Notes: generated from the letters alone by a model not told the origin. 57,922 nucleotides of DNA from Nostocaceae cyanobacterium (GCA_030065825.1 JASJCY010000023.1:1-57922), one strand, 5' to 3'. Positions 36,815-47,242 are shown, counted from the stretch's first letter. A program made the numbers and translations.

Positions 36815-37835
36815 TCAATTCCACAACTCATCTAAATCCACCTCATTTATTTCCGACTGCAACTCTTGAAAATAGTCACTTTGGGTAATCATTTTCACTT
36901 CATGTTCACGTTTTTGATGGTCAATTTCTATTCGCAATTCTTCTAACTGTCTTTGCAAATCTGCTTCACGGTGTTTACGTTCAGTAATATCTTGAATAAT
37001 ACCTTCGTAATATAGAATATTACCTTGAGAATCAAATATAGTTCTTGTATCTTCCTCGATCCAAATGATGCTGCCATCTTGACGATAAACTTGATATTCC
37101 CAGTCTTGTACTTCGTCAAATTCCCTTAAGCGGTGTTTAAATTCTTCCCTATTTTCGAGGTCAACATAAATTTGTTTTTCTTCAATATTGCTAACTTGAG
37201 CAATCATAGCTTCTGGAGAATCATAGCCGTGACATCCTCCCACACCAAATCAGAGATTATGATATGGGCTTCCCAAGAATCACTTCTTGGACTTCCTGGT
37301 TGCTTCCTTTCGGATTTTCGACACTTGCCTAGGCTGAAACGAGCATATTCCAGCCCCCGGTAGACCGTCTGCACAGGCAGTTTCCATTCCGCCGTGTCCC
37401 GGCGTACTAGTTGGTTGATATGTTTGGATCTTTTCGCTGTCTTGAAAAGTTCCTTTAAGCGAGCGTCACTTGCTACAACGGGGGGAACCCCCGCAACGCA
37501 GTGACTTGGGAACCTCGCCAACGGACTTTTCGCTACTCAACTCACGGTGCAGCAATCACAGCTAGCTTTGTGAGTATATGTGTATCCATATCCTCAATTG
37601 TACCATTTTGATGCTGGGGAGTCCATGTATCCCACATCTCCCTACGGGTAGAATGTGGGTCTTATAGCTCCCCAGACCCCACGAAAGATAAATCTGTGCC
37701 ATTGCTGGATTTACCGTATAAATTCGCCATCAGGACTGGACTGGAATATTCCTTCTAAGGCATTTTCAAAGATACTGCGGTAATTTTCTTCAGCAATTCT
37801 CAAAGCTTGTTGGGAAAAAGGGTTCCATCTGACTC
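36815..37835 (-). pseudogene. PAS-domain signalling gene split by an IS200/IS605-like remnant
   Basis: The downstream fragment (36815-37228) encodes GYDSPEAMIAQVSNIEEKQI through a PAC motif (YYEGIIQDITERK) and a coiled-coil end. The upstream fragment (37688-37835) encodes ALRIAEENYRSIFENALEGI then FQSSPDGEFIR, and after a one-base deletion NPAMAQIY. Joining NPAMAQIY to GYDSPEAM rebuilds one standard PAS domain, so the 459-base insert lies exactly between Tyr and Gly. A further frameshift lies upstream near 37830. The gene was probably a PAS sensor, and no kinase or output domain remains in this fragment. Confidence 0.85.
37229..37687 (-). mobile_element. IS200/IS605-type derivative, 459 bases
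   Basis: The insert joins ATTTAT on its left side (minus-strand view) to GGCTATG on its right with no target duplication, as IS200/IS605 elements do. Its right end reads GTGGGAGGATGTCAC, a sequence I associate with cyanobacterial members of this family. A perfect hairpin CCAAGAA/TTCTTGG with a GTGA loop lies about 35 bases inside that end, and an imperfect hairpin lies at the left end (about 37600-37670). A minus-strand frame at 37229-37521 has no recognisable TnpA or TnpB motif; the segment may correspond to the 3' guide-RNA region of a deleted tnpB unit. Confidence 0.65.
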
Positions 37836-38228
37836 TCGACCCCAAAAGAAACTTCTTCTTTCCACATTTGAGTTAAACTTATAGGGTTTGGGACAGACAC
37901 CACCCCCGACTATGCCCTCGTCCCCTTGAAAATCAATAATCTTTGGTAGAAAATTTTTGAAACTTATGACTCACCGGGGGACTTCCCGCAAGGATTGTTA
38001 ACCTTTAAAACTTTTTCTGCCCCTGTGAGGGTTATTATAAGCATTGATAGCAATTTATATCGATTGAGGTTCTGGTATGTAAATGTTTATAAACCATGTC
38101 TATTTTGAAACCCATAGTTTTTGATTCCCTATTCCCTATTCCCTATTCCCTATTCCCTATTCCCTTTTGACAAACTCCAGGTTTCACCTTGGACGAGGTT
38201 TAAATTTATCAGGAATTTTAAATGAGCG
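37836..38228. other. Intergenic, decayed end of the PAS gene
   Basis: The first 50 bases may still be PAS-gene remnant. ATTCCCT heptads occupy about 38127-38164. A single CCCCTGTGAGGG palindrome at about 38021 has no neighbouring copies. Confidence 0.5.
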
Positions 38229-38531
38229 ATGAGCGATAAAGACTTAAGAGCGCAATTAACCCAAAACATGGATGAAGCAGAGTGGGATTGGCTGATTCCC
38301 CACGCACAAAGGGATGCAGTGATTGTGGTTGCTGCACAATTAAACTTATTAGATGTGGGAGTAGCGATCGCGAGGGATAATACTGCAAAAGTACAAGTGT
38401 GGATTGATGAAGCGCTACTTGCTAAACCTTCATATGAGCAACTTGGTAGATGGAATGGAAACCCCAGCAAGCGATTTAATGCTCTGATAGTGGAACCTTA
38501 TGTATTGGTGCAAGAAAAAATAGCAGCGTAA
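38229..38531 (+). CDS. DUF2288 family protein
   Basis: The 100-residue protein fits DUF2288, a small conserved family of unknown function in cyanobacteria and proteobacteria. Typical positions are DEAEWDWLIPHAQRDAVIVV, LDLLDVGVAIARD-like sequence, KVQVWIDEALL and the C-terminal VEPYVLVQEK. The start lies in ATGAGCGATGAGCGAT, a duplicated 7-base motif; the first ATG is out of frame and closes after five codons, so ATG 38229 is the usable one. No ribosome binding site is clear. There is no operon partner. Confidence 0.85.
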   Translation: MSDKDLRAQLTQNMDEAEWDWLIPHAQRDAVIVVAAQLNLLDVGVAIARDNTAKVQVWIDEALLAKPSYEQLGRWNGNPSKRFNALIVEPYVLVQEKIAA

Positions 38532-38540
38532 AGTTGTAGC

Positions 38541-38641
38541 AAATCAAAAAAATGTTTGCTACAGATGCAATTCTAGAGTAGGGGTTTACCCATTCCCTAG
38601 AAATCAATTATGTGTGGGATTCTTTTTTGAAGTTGGCATTA
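38541..38641. mobile_element. TAATACCAA-family MITE, degenerate copy
   Basis: AAATCAAAAAAATGTTTGC at the left, GTGTGGGATTCTTTTTTGAA at the right and a GTAGGGGTTTACCC core relate it to the copies at 20046 and 36645. The right terminus is eroded. Confidence 0.55.
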
Positions 38642-38770
38642 CTTGATCAAATTGTGTAAAATTTTTGGGCAGATAATAATTAAAAAACAAAGCATCCTAG
38701 AGATATTAGCTACAAACCAATATAGTTTTCTATGGATGCTACTTGCTGCCAACAAACCAACAATTTACTT

Positions 38771-39418
38771 TTAGTGTAGATCGTCATAGTTTGGGGCTTG
38801 AACTCGTCTAACTTCCTTCCGTGGAGGGAGAAATTCTGCACGGCGTATAGGAGTCAACGGTTGTGTAGAATTGGGATAAGGATGAATCACCTGTACGGTG
38901 CGACCACTACGCTCTTTTGGCGAAAATAAAGCTAACACACCAGCTACTACTATACCACCACCAATTGCCAGACTCATACCTCCTACAGCCCAAACGATTG
39001 GGGAAGAAAACCAGGCACTCTCAGGAGACTGTAACCCAGGTTGGGGTAATGCCCGTTGGTTATTGTGTTGGGCATTGAGTTGGAATTGCTGGAGTTGAAA
39101 TTGGAGTTGCTGATTTTCTGCTTTGAGTTGATAATTTTCCCGCTGCAAGCCTTCATTCTGCACTTTGAATCTTTCTAATTCAGCAGCTTTTTGAGCAGCA
39201 TTGGGGTCTACAGAAATCGTGGGATTGGGATTTTGTGGATAAGGGTTATATGTTCCCATAACTGGTGGTACATAGTTGGGAACTACAGAAGATTGTATTG
39301 GTGGGGTAACACTGAAGCCTGATTGCTGCACAGTAGCACCACCTGTTCCCTTGAGCAATAAGAGCGCAGCTAGTCCTGCTACGGCAACCCCACCGATAAA
39401 TGCCATACTCTCACTCAT
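38771..39418 (-). CDS. Membrane protein with coiled coil, unknown
   Basis: The 215-residue protein has an N-terminal hydrophobic segment (about residues 6-24), a Pro/Asn-rich stretch, a coiled coil (about 78-118, KAAELERFKVQNEGLQRENY and onward, very Gln-rich), a second membrane helix (about 140-165) and a basic Pro-rich tail. The N-terminal helix is short and Gly/Ala-rich, so the topology is uncertain. I know of no characterised homologue. It stands alone between repeats and may be a conserved cyanobacterial hypothetical protein. Confidence 0.7.
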   Translation of the reverse strand: MSESMAFIGGVAVAGLAALLLLKGTGGATVQQSGFSVTPPIQSSVVPNYVPPVMGTYNPYPQNPNPTISVDPNAAQKAAELERFKVQNEGLQRENYQLKAENQQLQFQLQQFQLNAQHNNQRALPQPGLQSPESAWFSSPIVWAVGGMSLAIGGGIVVAGVLALFSPKERSGRTVQVIHPYPNSTQPLTPIRRAEFLPPRKEVRRVQAPNYDDLH

Positions 39419-39860
39419 CGCCTTTGCCTCTAGACTGCGACAAAATTACAAAAAATGGTAAATTATACTCTCTCACACTCATAATTTATACCGTGATATC
39501 TATCTTACTTCTGTTCACATAATCCAAACTATAATATAAGGTATTGACTAGTTGTTTTTTACCTGATATGCGCTTTATATATTCAAGACCATATTAGTGA
39601 AATTGTCTACTCAATTAGCATAAAAAAGCTTTACTGGGTAATATGCTATGGGTAACGGGTAATGGGTAATGGGCATATTGTAATTCCTAGGGCGTGTTTT
39701 CTCTTGTAGCTGACACCCTAGAAGGGTGTGGAACCATACAAATAAAGTCCGCCTGTGGGGTAGACCGCATTTTCAATCAGCGCGGGGCACCAAATTCATA
39801 TAATTACCAATTACCAATTACCAATTACCAATTACCAATTACCAATTATCTGGTTACTTC
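39419..39860. other. Intergenic between unknown gene and gap
   Basis: GGGTAAT heptads at about 39654-39672 and TTACCAA heptads at about 39801-39848 lie here; the latter stop 12 bases before the gap stop codon. The first part should contain the promoter of the 38771 gene. No gene is supported. Confidence 0.6.
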
Positions 39861-40907
<1,047 letters not shown>

Positions 40908-41614
40908 TTAAGTTTCCCTTATCCAATCCTGACAGTCTGAGTAAGTGAAAACCAATTTGATTGGCATCTTTTAAGGTTTGTTTGGGCTTGTTGACCAAAA
41001 TGGGTAAGTGAAGAAGTATTTATGAAGTAACACCAAGGTACGCTAGCATATTTATCCTGCCTCCATACCATGTTAATTGTATTTTGTCAAATGTACCTAT
41101 TGATGAGATGAGTTGGGGGGAATGAAAATTGGTCTTTTCTGATGTGATGAGATTTTAACTTTTAAGTTAGTTGCTACGAAGGAATAAGGCTTTTAGCTTT
41201 TTTGGGTGAGCAATGGTCAGAAATTTCCCAAAATCACTTTTTTCTACTATAGCATCAAACAACGCAATTACGTAAATAATTTTTTGAGAAAAATTCGACA
41301 AAAAAGGGGTATTTATTTAAATTACAAAACTAAATTAACTTGAAGATAATTTTTGATTATAGTTAAGTGGTACGAGTTGAGGATAGCAACCCAAAAGAGA
41401 AAATAAGTGATTATAGTTACATTAAAAACATAAATACAGAGACGAATTCCATCAACATCTCACCACAAGGAGATTAACTATAGCGCTATAGTTTTTGGAA
41501 AGGTTGTATTTGAGTTTTCTGAGGATGATTTTTGCACAGTGGAATCAGCATCCCAAAATACAAGGGACGGGCAAGATGCCCATCCCACAAGATTAGTAGA
41601 ATTAGTCTGATAAT

Positions 41615-41715
41615 TAACTTGCACCATTCTAGTTCTAGTTACCAGTGTCACGCTGGTAACTAGGGGAGTTGAGGCTCTGCCTCCTGGTTATCGCCCTTGG
41701 AAGTGCAAGTTGTTA
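41615..41715. mobile_element. TAACTTGCAC-ended element
   Basis: Inverted ends TAACTTGCAC and GTGCAAGTTGTTA bound 101 bases containing a GTTACCAG/CTGGTAAC hairpin. A half end (GTGCAAGTTGTTAG) also occurs at about 1040. Confidence 0.6.
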
Positions 41716-41725
41716 GATTAATGGG

Positions 41726-41862
41726 GGCGTTGCTGATTTGAAGTATGAAATTGGTTTTTTGCCTATCAAAAACTCTTGTTCCAGACGCCTTAGCGAAGCT
41801 CCTCTGAAAGAGGCAATTTCGTGTCTGGAACATCTCGATTCATACCGCGATTCAGCAACGCC
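41726..41862. mobile_element. GGCGTTGCTGA-ended element with a nested palindrome
   Basis: Inverted ends GGCGTTGCTGATTTGAAGTATG and TCATACCGCGATTCAGCAACGCC (given in part) bound 137 bases. A GTTCCAGACGCC...GTGTCTGGAAC repeat sits in the middle. A half copy lies near 16970. Confidence 0.65.
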
Positions 41863-42542
41863 TTAATGGGAGTCAAAACTTGGCTTGATCAACTGCAACT
41901 TGGCTAATTTTAACTCCTCACACTTTGTTAAATCATTTTGTTAAATGGCTATAAAAACCCAATCAGAGCATTAATTTGACATCCTCTCACCGTAAATAGT
42001 GTTAGTCACCTCAGACTGTTCTGAATGAATGGTTTCACATTCCTCCGGTGGCTACAAAGTAGGGGAAACGACAAAAACCCTACACCACATTCTCTTATTA
42101 GGTTTTTAGCCATTGATTTAGTCTGGAGATTCTTATCCCTGTTTTGTCACTCTTGGAAAATAATAATCAAGAGCCAAATTCTCAGATTTTGATTTAATCG
42201 AGGTTTAAGGCTTTATTTTCTCACAAAAACTAAAATTAATATATAAAAATTGTAAGCTAAAGCCCCGTAAACATTTCGGCGATTGGATTCTTCCATTCTG
42301 ACAAAAGAGGGTTATACTCACCCACTTATCTGACGTCGTTCTCCTTCAATAAGTGATTAGCAGGACAATACAGAAAAACTCTCTGCTGTGAGCGTGCAGC
42401 ACATACTATAAATATTTAATATACGCTGCTAATGTTTATATCTATTTATTGTGCAATCAAAATCAAAAACTGTAGTCGTTTGTACAGAAAAATTTAATCT
42501 TTTGACAAAGGCTGTTGCCTGTTGCCTATTCCCTATTCCCTT

Positions 42543-43238
42543 TCAAAGGGAATCAAGTTGACGCAGTTGGTACTGCTGTTGGTTAAATAGCTTTTGTTCT
42601 GCTGTTAAAACGTCGGAATCAATGGCGGAACGCATATCCCACTGTAGTTCTGCCACAATTAGTAAACTAATCGCCATAATCGCACCAGTGGAGAGAAATT
42701 GCCATCCACCACACAAAGGTAAAACGAAAATTCCACCTAAGTGAATTAATGCCATGATTAAAAACGTGCGCGATCGCACTCCCCAAGCTGTGAATATATA
42801 GCCAATTGCACTTAAGCCTAGCCATAAAGGACACAAGTACATTAACACTTGTCCCCAACTGAAGAAAATACCCATGTCAGTTATAGCTACACCAGCAGAC
42901 ATCAAAAATACCCAGCTATATATCAACCACCGCAGTTTTTCTACCCTTACCCAAAACCAAGCCAAAGCCACCATACCTATATTTCCTAGCATAGTCAGTA
43001 CAGACCACAAAATTGCTTGGGTATACCAACTAACGGGAAAAAATTGTGCTGTGGCAAAAATTTGTAGACAAATTAGACCCCAAAGGATAAACACCTGATC
43101 TATGCGGGTATAAAACCCAGACCACAGTCTGATTTTGCCAATCTTCCAATCTAGCCTTGCTAAACCTTGTAAATCCTGAAAATCTAAATATTCTTGCTTT
43201 TGGCGTAGCAGTGGTTGAGATGTAGGTAAACAGGTCAT
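42543..43238 (-). CDS. Integral membrane protein, unknown
   Basis: The 231-residue protein has a 45-residue cytoplasmic-looking N-terminus followed by five to six membrane helices (about residues 50-205) rich in Trp, and a polar C-terminal tail with repeated Gln (QQQYQLRQ). It resembles conserved cyanobacterial membrane proteins without assigned function. The stop codon lies just beyond an ATTCCCTTT heptad remnant. No partner gene is near. Confidence 0.7.
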   Translation of the reverse strand: MTCLPTSQPLLRQKQEYLDFQDLQGLARLDWKIGKIRLWSGFYTRIDQVFILWGLICLQIFATAQFFPVSWYTQAILWSVLTMLGNIGMVALAWFWVRVEKLRWLIYSWVFLMSAGVAITDMGIFFSWGQVLMYLCPLWLGLSAIGYIFTAWGVRSRTFLIMALIHLGGIFVLPLCGGWQFLSTGAIMAISLLIVAELQWDMRSAIDSDVLTAEQKLFNQQQYQLRQLDSL

Positions 43239-43665
43239 CCAGTATTTTTTGCTGTAAATGCTAAAGAGTTTGTAATTATTTTACATGTATCTTTGTAAAT
43301 TTTAACAATATATGGGTAAATAGTTAAGTTATTTTGCAAAAGTCATAGTAGCGATCGCCAATAACAATCCTCTTCCTGCAATAGATGGTAATAGGTAATG
43401 GGTAATAGGTAATGGGTAATGGGTACTGGGTAATGGGTACTGGGTAATGGGTTTACCAGTGACCGGCAAACTTGGTTCTATCTTCAGCCCAAAAAAATTA
43501 AGTGTTGCCAGAGTCTCAAATTAGTCATACCTGGCAATGGCTATGAAATGCGTAAATCACCAATCAATTATTAAACATTTTGCACTTGGGTCACAAACCC
43601 GGTTTCTCGGTTGGGGCTGAGTTCATTTAGCAAAGCCAGGGAACAAAAAATTAGGAGTAATATAA
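43239..43665. other. Intergenic with TAATGGG heptads
   Basis: A heptad tract (TAATGGG with TAATAGG and TACTGGG variants) occupies about 43387-43450. One HIP1 site lies at about 43351. An AACCCGGTTTCT fragment of the MITE families is at about 43594. No gene is seen. Confidence 0.65.
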
Positions 43666-44076
43666 ATGCTTTGGAAATTGGTGGTAAGTGCTTTCATATT
43701 GCCTAGTTTTCTAGGATTGGAAATAGCAGCAGCATCATCGATAAAAAATAATGTTCAGACTTTGGCTGAGTCTGAAATTACCCAGACACAGATACATCAA
43801 GATTTAGATAATCAGGAAAATAACCCTTATAAAATCAGCCACCACAGACGGAATCGCTATCGTCGAAATCACTATCGACGTAATAACCGCAGAAGACATT
43901 ATTATCGTCGACGTAACTATCGACGTACTTACAAAAACAGCAATTATTGGCGCAATTACTATCGAGGTTATTACCGCACTTTATATAATCGTCGATATAA
44001 TCAGGATTGTCCCGATTCCCATTATGATGGCTATCGATATTATCGAACTCGTAATCGTAGATATTATGACCATTGA
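43666..44076 (+). CDS. Secreted Arg/Tyr/Asn-rich protein, unknown
   Basis: The 136-residue protein has a signal peptide (about residues 1-23, cleavage probably near AAASS) and, after a short acidic stretch, a low-complexity C-terminal half rich in Arg, Tyr, Asn and His (RRNHYRRNNRRRHYYRRR and similar). The DNA there has a short-period repeat (TATCGTCGAAATCACTATCG). The basic aromatic tail could bind polyanionic wall or sheath material; this is inference. AGGAG is well placed upstream of the ATG. Cysteine occurs only once in the mature part. Confidence 0.75.
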   Translation: MLWKLVVSAFILPSFLGLEIAAASSIKNNVQTLAESEITQTQIHQDLDNQENNPYKISHHRRNRYRRNHYRRNNRRRHYYRRRNYRRTYKNSNYWRNYYRGYYRTLYNRRYNQDCPDSHYDGYRYYRTRNRRYYDH

Positions 44077-44350
44077 TGGTATCAATTCCGTTTGAATAAT
44101 TTTCCCTGTCTCTCTAGGGTGTAAACTGAAATAATCTAATCACTGCAAATCCTTTTTTGTAGGGTGTGTTATGTATGAGGGTACGGCACCATCGGAGATT
44201 TTTGATGCGTTAGTACTCTTGTCTATAACGCACCCTAGCAAATGAAAACATGAGGGTAGGACATGGGAAATTTTTGGTGCGTTAGGACTGTCGTCCATAA
44301 CGCACCCTACCAAATGAAAACTAGGGATGGCTATAGTTGATATGACAAAT

Positions 44351-44611
44351 TCACCATTTTAAATAAGCTGCTTCAATACCCTGTTCTCTTCTAATTTTGC
44401 CATCCTCCTCAAACCAGTCAATTACTTGTTGTGTGGTTAAATCTTCTACTGCAACATTATATTCGTCAGCAATATGTTTTAAGAGTTTTAATGAGGAAAT
44501 AGTTAATCTAGTTAAAAATTTTTCTGGAGAAGAAAGCAAAGCTGCATCGACTTTTGCTGACTCTTCTAGGGTTAAAAATTGTTCTGATGGTGATTGTGGT
44601 GGTGTATTCAT
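44351..44611 (-). CDS. Small conserved cyanobacterial protein, unknown
   Basis: The 86-residue protein is mainly helical by composition (FLTLEESAKVDAALLSSPEK, then KFLTRLTISSLKLLKHIADE). It resembles small cyanobacterial hypothetical proteins I have seen annotated without function. Its start codon directly follows a heptad tract (TTTAGAA units on the plus strand), so it has no recognisable ribosome binding site or leader. It could be translated by coupling or leaderless initiation if transcribed from the direction of sufR, or it may no longer be expressed. Confidence 0.6.
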   Translation of the reverse strand: MNTPPQSPSEQFLTLEESAKVDAALLSSPEKFLTRLTISSLKLLKHIADEYNVAVEDLTTQQVIDWFEEDGKIRREQGIEAAYLKW

Positions 44612-44733
44612 AATTTAGAATTTAGAATTTAGAATTTAGAATTTAGAATTTAGAATTTAGAATTTAGAATTTAGAATTTAGAATTTAGAATTTAGAATTC
44701 ATAATTCATAATTCATAATTCATAATTCATAAT
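44612..44733. repeat. Heptad tract between sufR and the 86-residue gene
   Basis: TTTAGAA heptads run from about 44612 to 44697 and switch to ATTCATA heptads up to 44733. The tract fills the entire interval between the start codon of one gene and the stop codon of sufR. Confidence 0.92.
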
Positions 44734-45417
44734 TTATAACTTCTTTCGCGCTTGTACCAAATAGCCACAACGGTGTTCGCCATCAATAATCCAATGGGTA
44801 CGTTCTACGGTACAATCTGGTAGCACAGCGGCAAACATTTCTAACTCATGTCCACAAACACTGGGGAATGATTCGGCTACGTTGGAAATGGCACAGTTAT
44901 GTTCTAGGAAAATAAAAGCATTATTACTCTGGGAGTCACCCACATCCACAGGATGACACTCAGCCATATATCCTTCTGCTTTTCTCAGTTCTACTAAAGT
45001 AGCAACTCTTTGGGGGAGGGAAGCATTTCCCAAACGTTCCCGATACTCTTCGGCTTTGCGTTCCCACTGCTTCTTGAGAATGGAACTTACTTGGTCGGGT
45101 CCTACGGTTTCTGCTATGGTATCCAATAGCGAAAGAGCAAAATCCCCATAACTATTATCTGTTACTTCCCGACGCAGGCGATCGCGTCCTTTCTGACTCA
45201 AATTATAAACATGCTGAGGTCGTCCCATGCCCATTTGTACTGTTGAATACACAATCAACTCTTCTGTTTGTAAGTCCTTTAAGTGACGACGAATCCCTTG
45301 GGGACTAATATCAAGAGCTGTAGATAGTTCACTAGCGGTAGCTTGGTCATGTTTGAGGAGATATTCGAGGATATCTTGCTTGGTTGAGGACTGCTGGGTA
45401 GGGGTAGTCGCCATCAT
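44734..45417 (-). CDS. sufR: SufR, iron-sulfur cluster repressor of the suf operon
   Basis: The 227-residue protein has an N-terminal winged helix (about residues 12-75, ATASELSTALDISPQGIRRH) and a C-terminal domain with four conserved cysteines (in AECHPVD, EHNCAIS, PSVCGHE and LPDCTVE). In cyanobacteria SufR binds a [4Fe-4S] cluster through some of these and represses sufBCDS when clusters are plentiful. The gene diverges from sufB, and two CAAC-N6-GTTG sites lie in the 220-base interval, as expected for autoregulation. Two adjacent ATG codons open the frame. Its stop codon adjoins a heptad tract. Confidence 0.95.
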   Translation of the reverse strand: MMATTPTQQSSTKQDILEYLLKHDQATASELSTALDISPQGIRRHLKDLQTEELIVYSTVQMGMGRPQHVYNLSQKGRDRLRREVTDNSYGDFALSLLDTIAETVGPDQVSSILKKQWERKAEEYRERLGNASLPQRVATLVELRKAEGYMAECHPVDVGDSQSNNAFIFLEHNCAISNVAESFPSVCGHELEMFAAVLPDCTVERTHWIIDGEHRCGYLVQARKKL

Positions 45418-45452
45418 CGTCCTAAAAAATTTATTTGAAAATTTGACTTTAA

Positions 45453-45466
45453 CAACATTATTGTTG
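45453..45466. promoter_or_regulatory. SufR operator site 1 (CAAC-N6-GTTG)
   Basis: CAACATTATTGTTG is a perfect 14-base match to the CAAC-N6-GTTG inverted repeat known from SufR-binding regions in Synechocystis. It lies 36 bases upstream of the sufR start, where it would cover that promoter. Confidence 0.8.
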
Positions 45467-45497
45467 CTAATCTAGCGTAAAATGAAAATAAGTTAAA

Positions 45498-45511
45498 CAA
45501 CACATTTGTTG
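45498..45511. promoter_or_regulatory. SufR operator site 2 (CAAC-N6-GTTG)
   Basis: CAACACATTTGTTG is a second match to the same inverted repeat, 45 bases from the first (start to start) and about 130 bases upstream of the sufB start. The known system also uses a pair of sites. Confidence 0.8.
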
Positions 45512-45639
45512 TTTTAGTCGCTATCCTTATTGTAACAGCCCCTGGGCTACTCGATTATAAAAGCTGGGAATTGGCTTTTGAAGCCTGTCTCCCATCCTTA
45601 AAGAGAATTTTCCATAGAGAACTCAAGAGAAGACTGCTG

Positions 45640-47076
45640 ATGAGTGCCAGTGTTAAAACCTTAGTTAACCAACCTTATAAGTATGGCTTTGTCACCGATA
45701 TTGAAGCCGATACTATTCCCCGTGGACTCAGTGAGGATGTTGTCCGGCTGATTTCTGCTAAAAAGAATGAGCCGGAATTTATGCTGGAGTTTCGCCTCAG
45801 GGCTTACCGTCAGTGGCTGAAGATGACGGAACCAAGTTGGGCAGATGTTAATTATCCTGCCATTGATTATCAGGATATCATCTATTACTCTGCGCCGAAG
45901 CAAAGTGAGAAGAAGAAAAGTTTGGATGAAGTAGATCCGACTTTGTTGGAAACCTTTGAGAAGTTAGGGATTCCTCTGTCGGAACAGAAGCGTCTGACGA
46001 ATGTGGCTGTGGATGCGATTTTTGATAGTGTTTCTGTTGCTACCACTTTTAAGGAAAAGCTGGCGGAAGATGGGGTTATATTTTGCTCGATTTCGGAAGC
46101 TATCCAGGAACACCCGGAATTGGTGAAGAAGTATCTGGGAAGTGTTGTTCCTACTGCTGATAACTATTTTGCGGCGTTGAATTCGGCAGTTTTCAGCGAT
46201 GGTTCTTTTGTGTATATTCCGAAGGGTGTTAAGTGTCCGATGGAGTTGTCTACTTATTTCCGGATTAATTCTGGGGATACGGGACAATTTGAGAGGACTT
46301 TGATTGTCGCGGAAGAAAGTAGCTATGTTTCCTATCTGGAAGGCTGTACCGCACCGATGTATGACAGTAACCAGTTACATGCTGCGGTGGTGGAACTGGT
46401 GGCTTTGGATAATGCGGAAATTAAATATTCTACAGTCCAGAATTGGTACGCTGGGGACGAAAATGGTAAGGGTGGAATTTACAATTTCGTCACCAAGCGG
46501 GGTTTGTGTCAAGGGGTGAATTCTAAGATTTCTTGGACACAGGTGGAAACTGGTTCGGCAATTACTTGGAAGTATCCTAGCTGTGTGTTGGTGGGTGATA
46601 ACTCTGTGGGTGAGTTTTACTCGGTAGCACTGACGAATAATATGCAGCAAGCGGATACGGGAACTAAGATGGTTCATGTGGGTAAGAATACCCGTAGTAC
46701 TATCATTTCTAAGGGGATTTCTGCTGGTAATTCTAGTAACAGCTATCGGGGTTTGGTGAAGGTGAATCCTAAGGCAGAAAAAGCTAGGAATTATTCCCAG
46801 TGCGACTCGATGTTGATTGGGGATAATGCTCACGCTAATACTTTTCCGTATATTCAGGTACAAAATAATACGGCGAAGGTGGAGCATGAGGCTTCGACTT
46901 CTAAGATTGGGGAAGATCAGCTATTTTACTTCGCTCAACGGGGTATTTCTGCGGAAGATGCGGTAAAAATGATGATTAGTGGCTTCTGTCAGGAGGTGTT
47001 TAATCAGCTACCTATGGAGTTTGCTGTGGAAGCTGATAAGCTGTTGAGTCTGAAGTTGGAAGGTAGTGTTGGTTAA
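45640..47076 (+). CDS. sufB: SufB, Fe-S cluster scaffold subunit
   Basis: The 478-residue protein is SufB, the scaffold subunit of the SufBC2D complex on which Fe-S clusters are assembled. Blocks such as [43 protein letters not shown] and [19 protein letters not shown] are present, including the Cys in SQCDS proposed as a cluster-assembly residue. I chose ATG 45640 ([11 protein letters not shown]) because it matches the usual length and start; the longer frame from 45571 would add 23 residues that look non-native. It is the first gene of sufBCDS. The sufB-sufC gap of 166 bases contains dispersed repeats. Confidence 0.96.
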   Translation: MSASVKTLVNQPYKYGFVTDIEADTIPRGLSEDVVRLISAKKNEPEFMLEFRLRAYRQWLKMTEPSWADVNYPAIDYQDIIYYSAPKQSEKKKSLDEVDPTLLETFEKLGIPLSEQKRLTNVAVDAIFDSVSVATTFKEKLAEDGVIFCSISEAIQEHPELVKKYLGSVVPTADNYFAALNSAVFSDGSFVYIPKGVKCPMELSTYFRINSGDTGQFERTLIVAEESSYVSYLEGCTAPMYDSNQLHAAVVELVALDNAEIKYSTVQNWYAGDENGKGGIYNFVTKRGLCQGVNSKISWTQVETGSAITWKYPSCVLVGDNSVGEFYSVALTNNMQQADTGTKMVHVGKNTRSTIISKGISAGNSSNSYRGLVKVNPKAEKARNYSQCDSMLIGDNAHANTFPYIQVQNNTAKVEHEASTSKIGEDQLFYFAQRGISAEDAVKMMISGFCQEVFNQLPMEFAVEADKLLSLKLEGSVG

Positions 47077-47079
47077 TAA

Positions 47080-47225
47080 ATATCTTTGTGTCTCTGTGTC
47101 TTGGTGGTTCAATAATTCTTTTTAAACACGAAGACACGAAGACACGTTCGCGTAGCGTGTCCCGAAGGGACTCTGTCGTTCCCGTACCGCAAGCGGAACC
47201 CGCAGGGTAGGGTAGGAAGAAGAAA
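47080..47225. repeat. Dispersed-repeat mosaic between sufB and sufC
   Basis: The spacer contains CTTTGTGTCTCTGTGTCTTGG, ACACGAAGACACGAAGACACG (both given in part), a GTTCGCGTAGCGTGTCCC segment and CCCGCAGGGTAGGG. These are the same kinds of sequence found in frame inside sufD and metH. The operon is presumably still read through it. Confidence 0.8.
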
Positions 47226-47242
47226 TAGAAGAGAGAGAGAAG

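Noticed and set aside
37204-37521. 105-codon frame in the IS200/IS605-like remnant as a functional transposase
   Set aside because: It has no TnpA HUH motif or TnpB RuvC/zinc-finger motif, and its C-terminal part reads across the element end into the PAS gene.
38010-38050. CCCCTGTGAGGG-type palindrome resembling part of a CRISPR repeat
   Set aside because: Only a single copy is present, with no regularly spaced repeats or cas genes nearby.
41900-41960. ACTCCTCACAC, the ultraconserved motif of the cyanobacterial small RNA Yfr1
   Set aside because: Yfr1 has a hairpin directly before the motif and a terminator hairpin with a T tract after it. Neither is present; only direct TTTGTTAAAT repeats follow. 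Folding and an Rfam search would settle it.
45571-45639. Extended N-terminus of SufB
   Set aside because: The extra 23 residues look unrelated to SufB; the internal ATG at 45640 gives the usual start and length.
46375-46887. 170-codon frame on the minus strand of sufB
   Set aside because: It is antisense to conserved SufB coding sequence and has an odd Ile/His/Arg-rich composition; it is a shadow.
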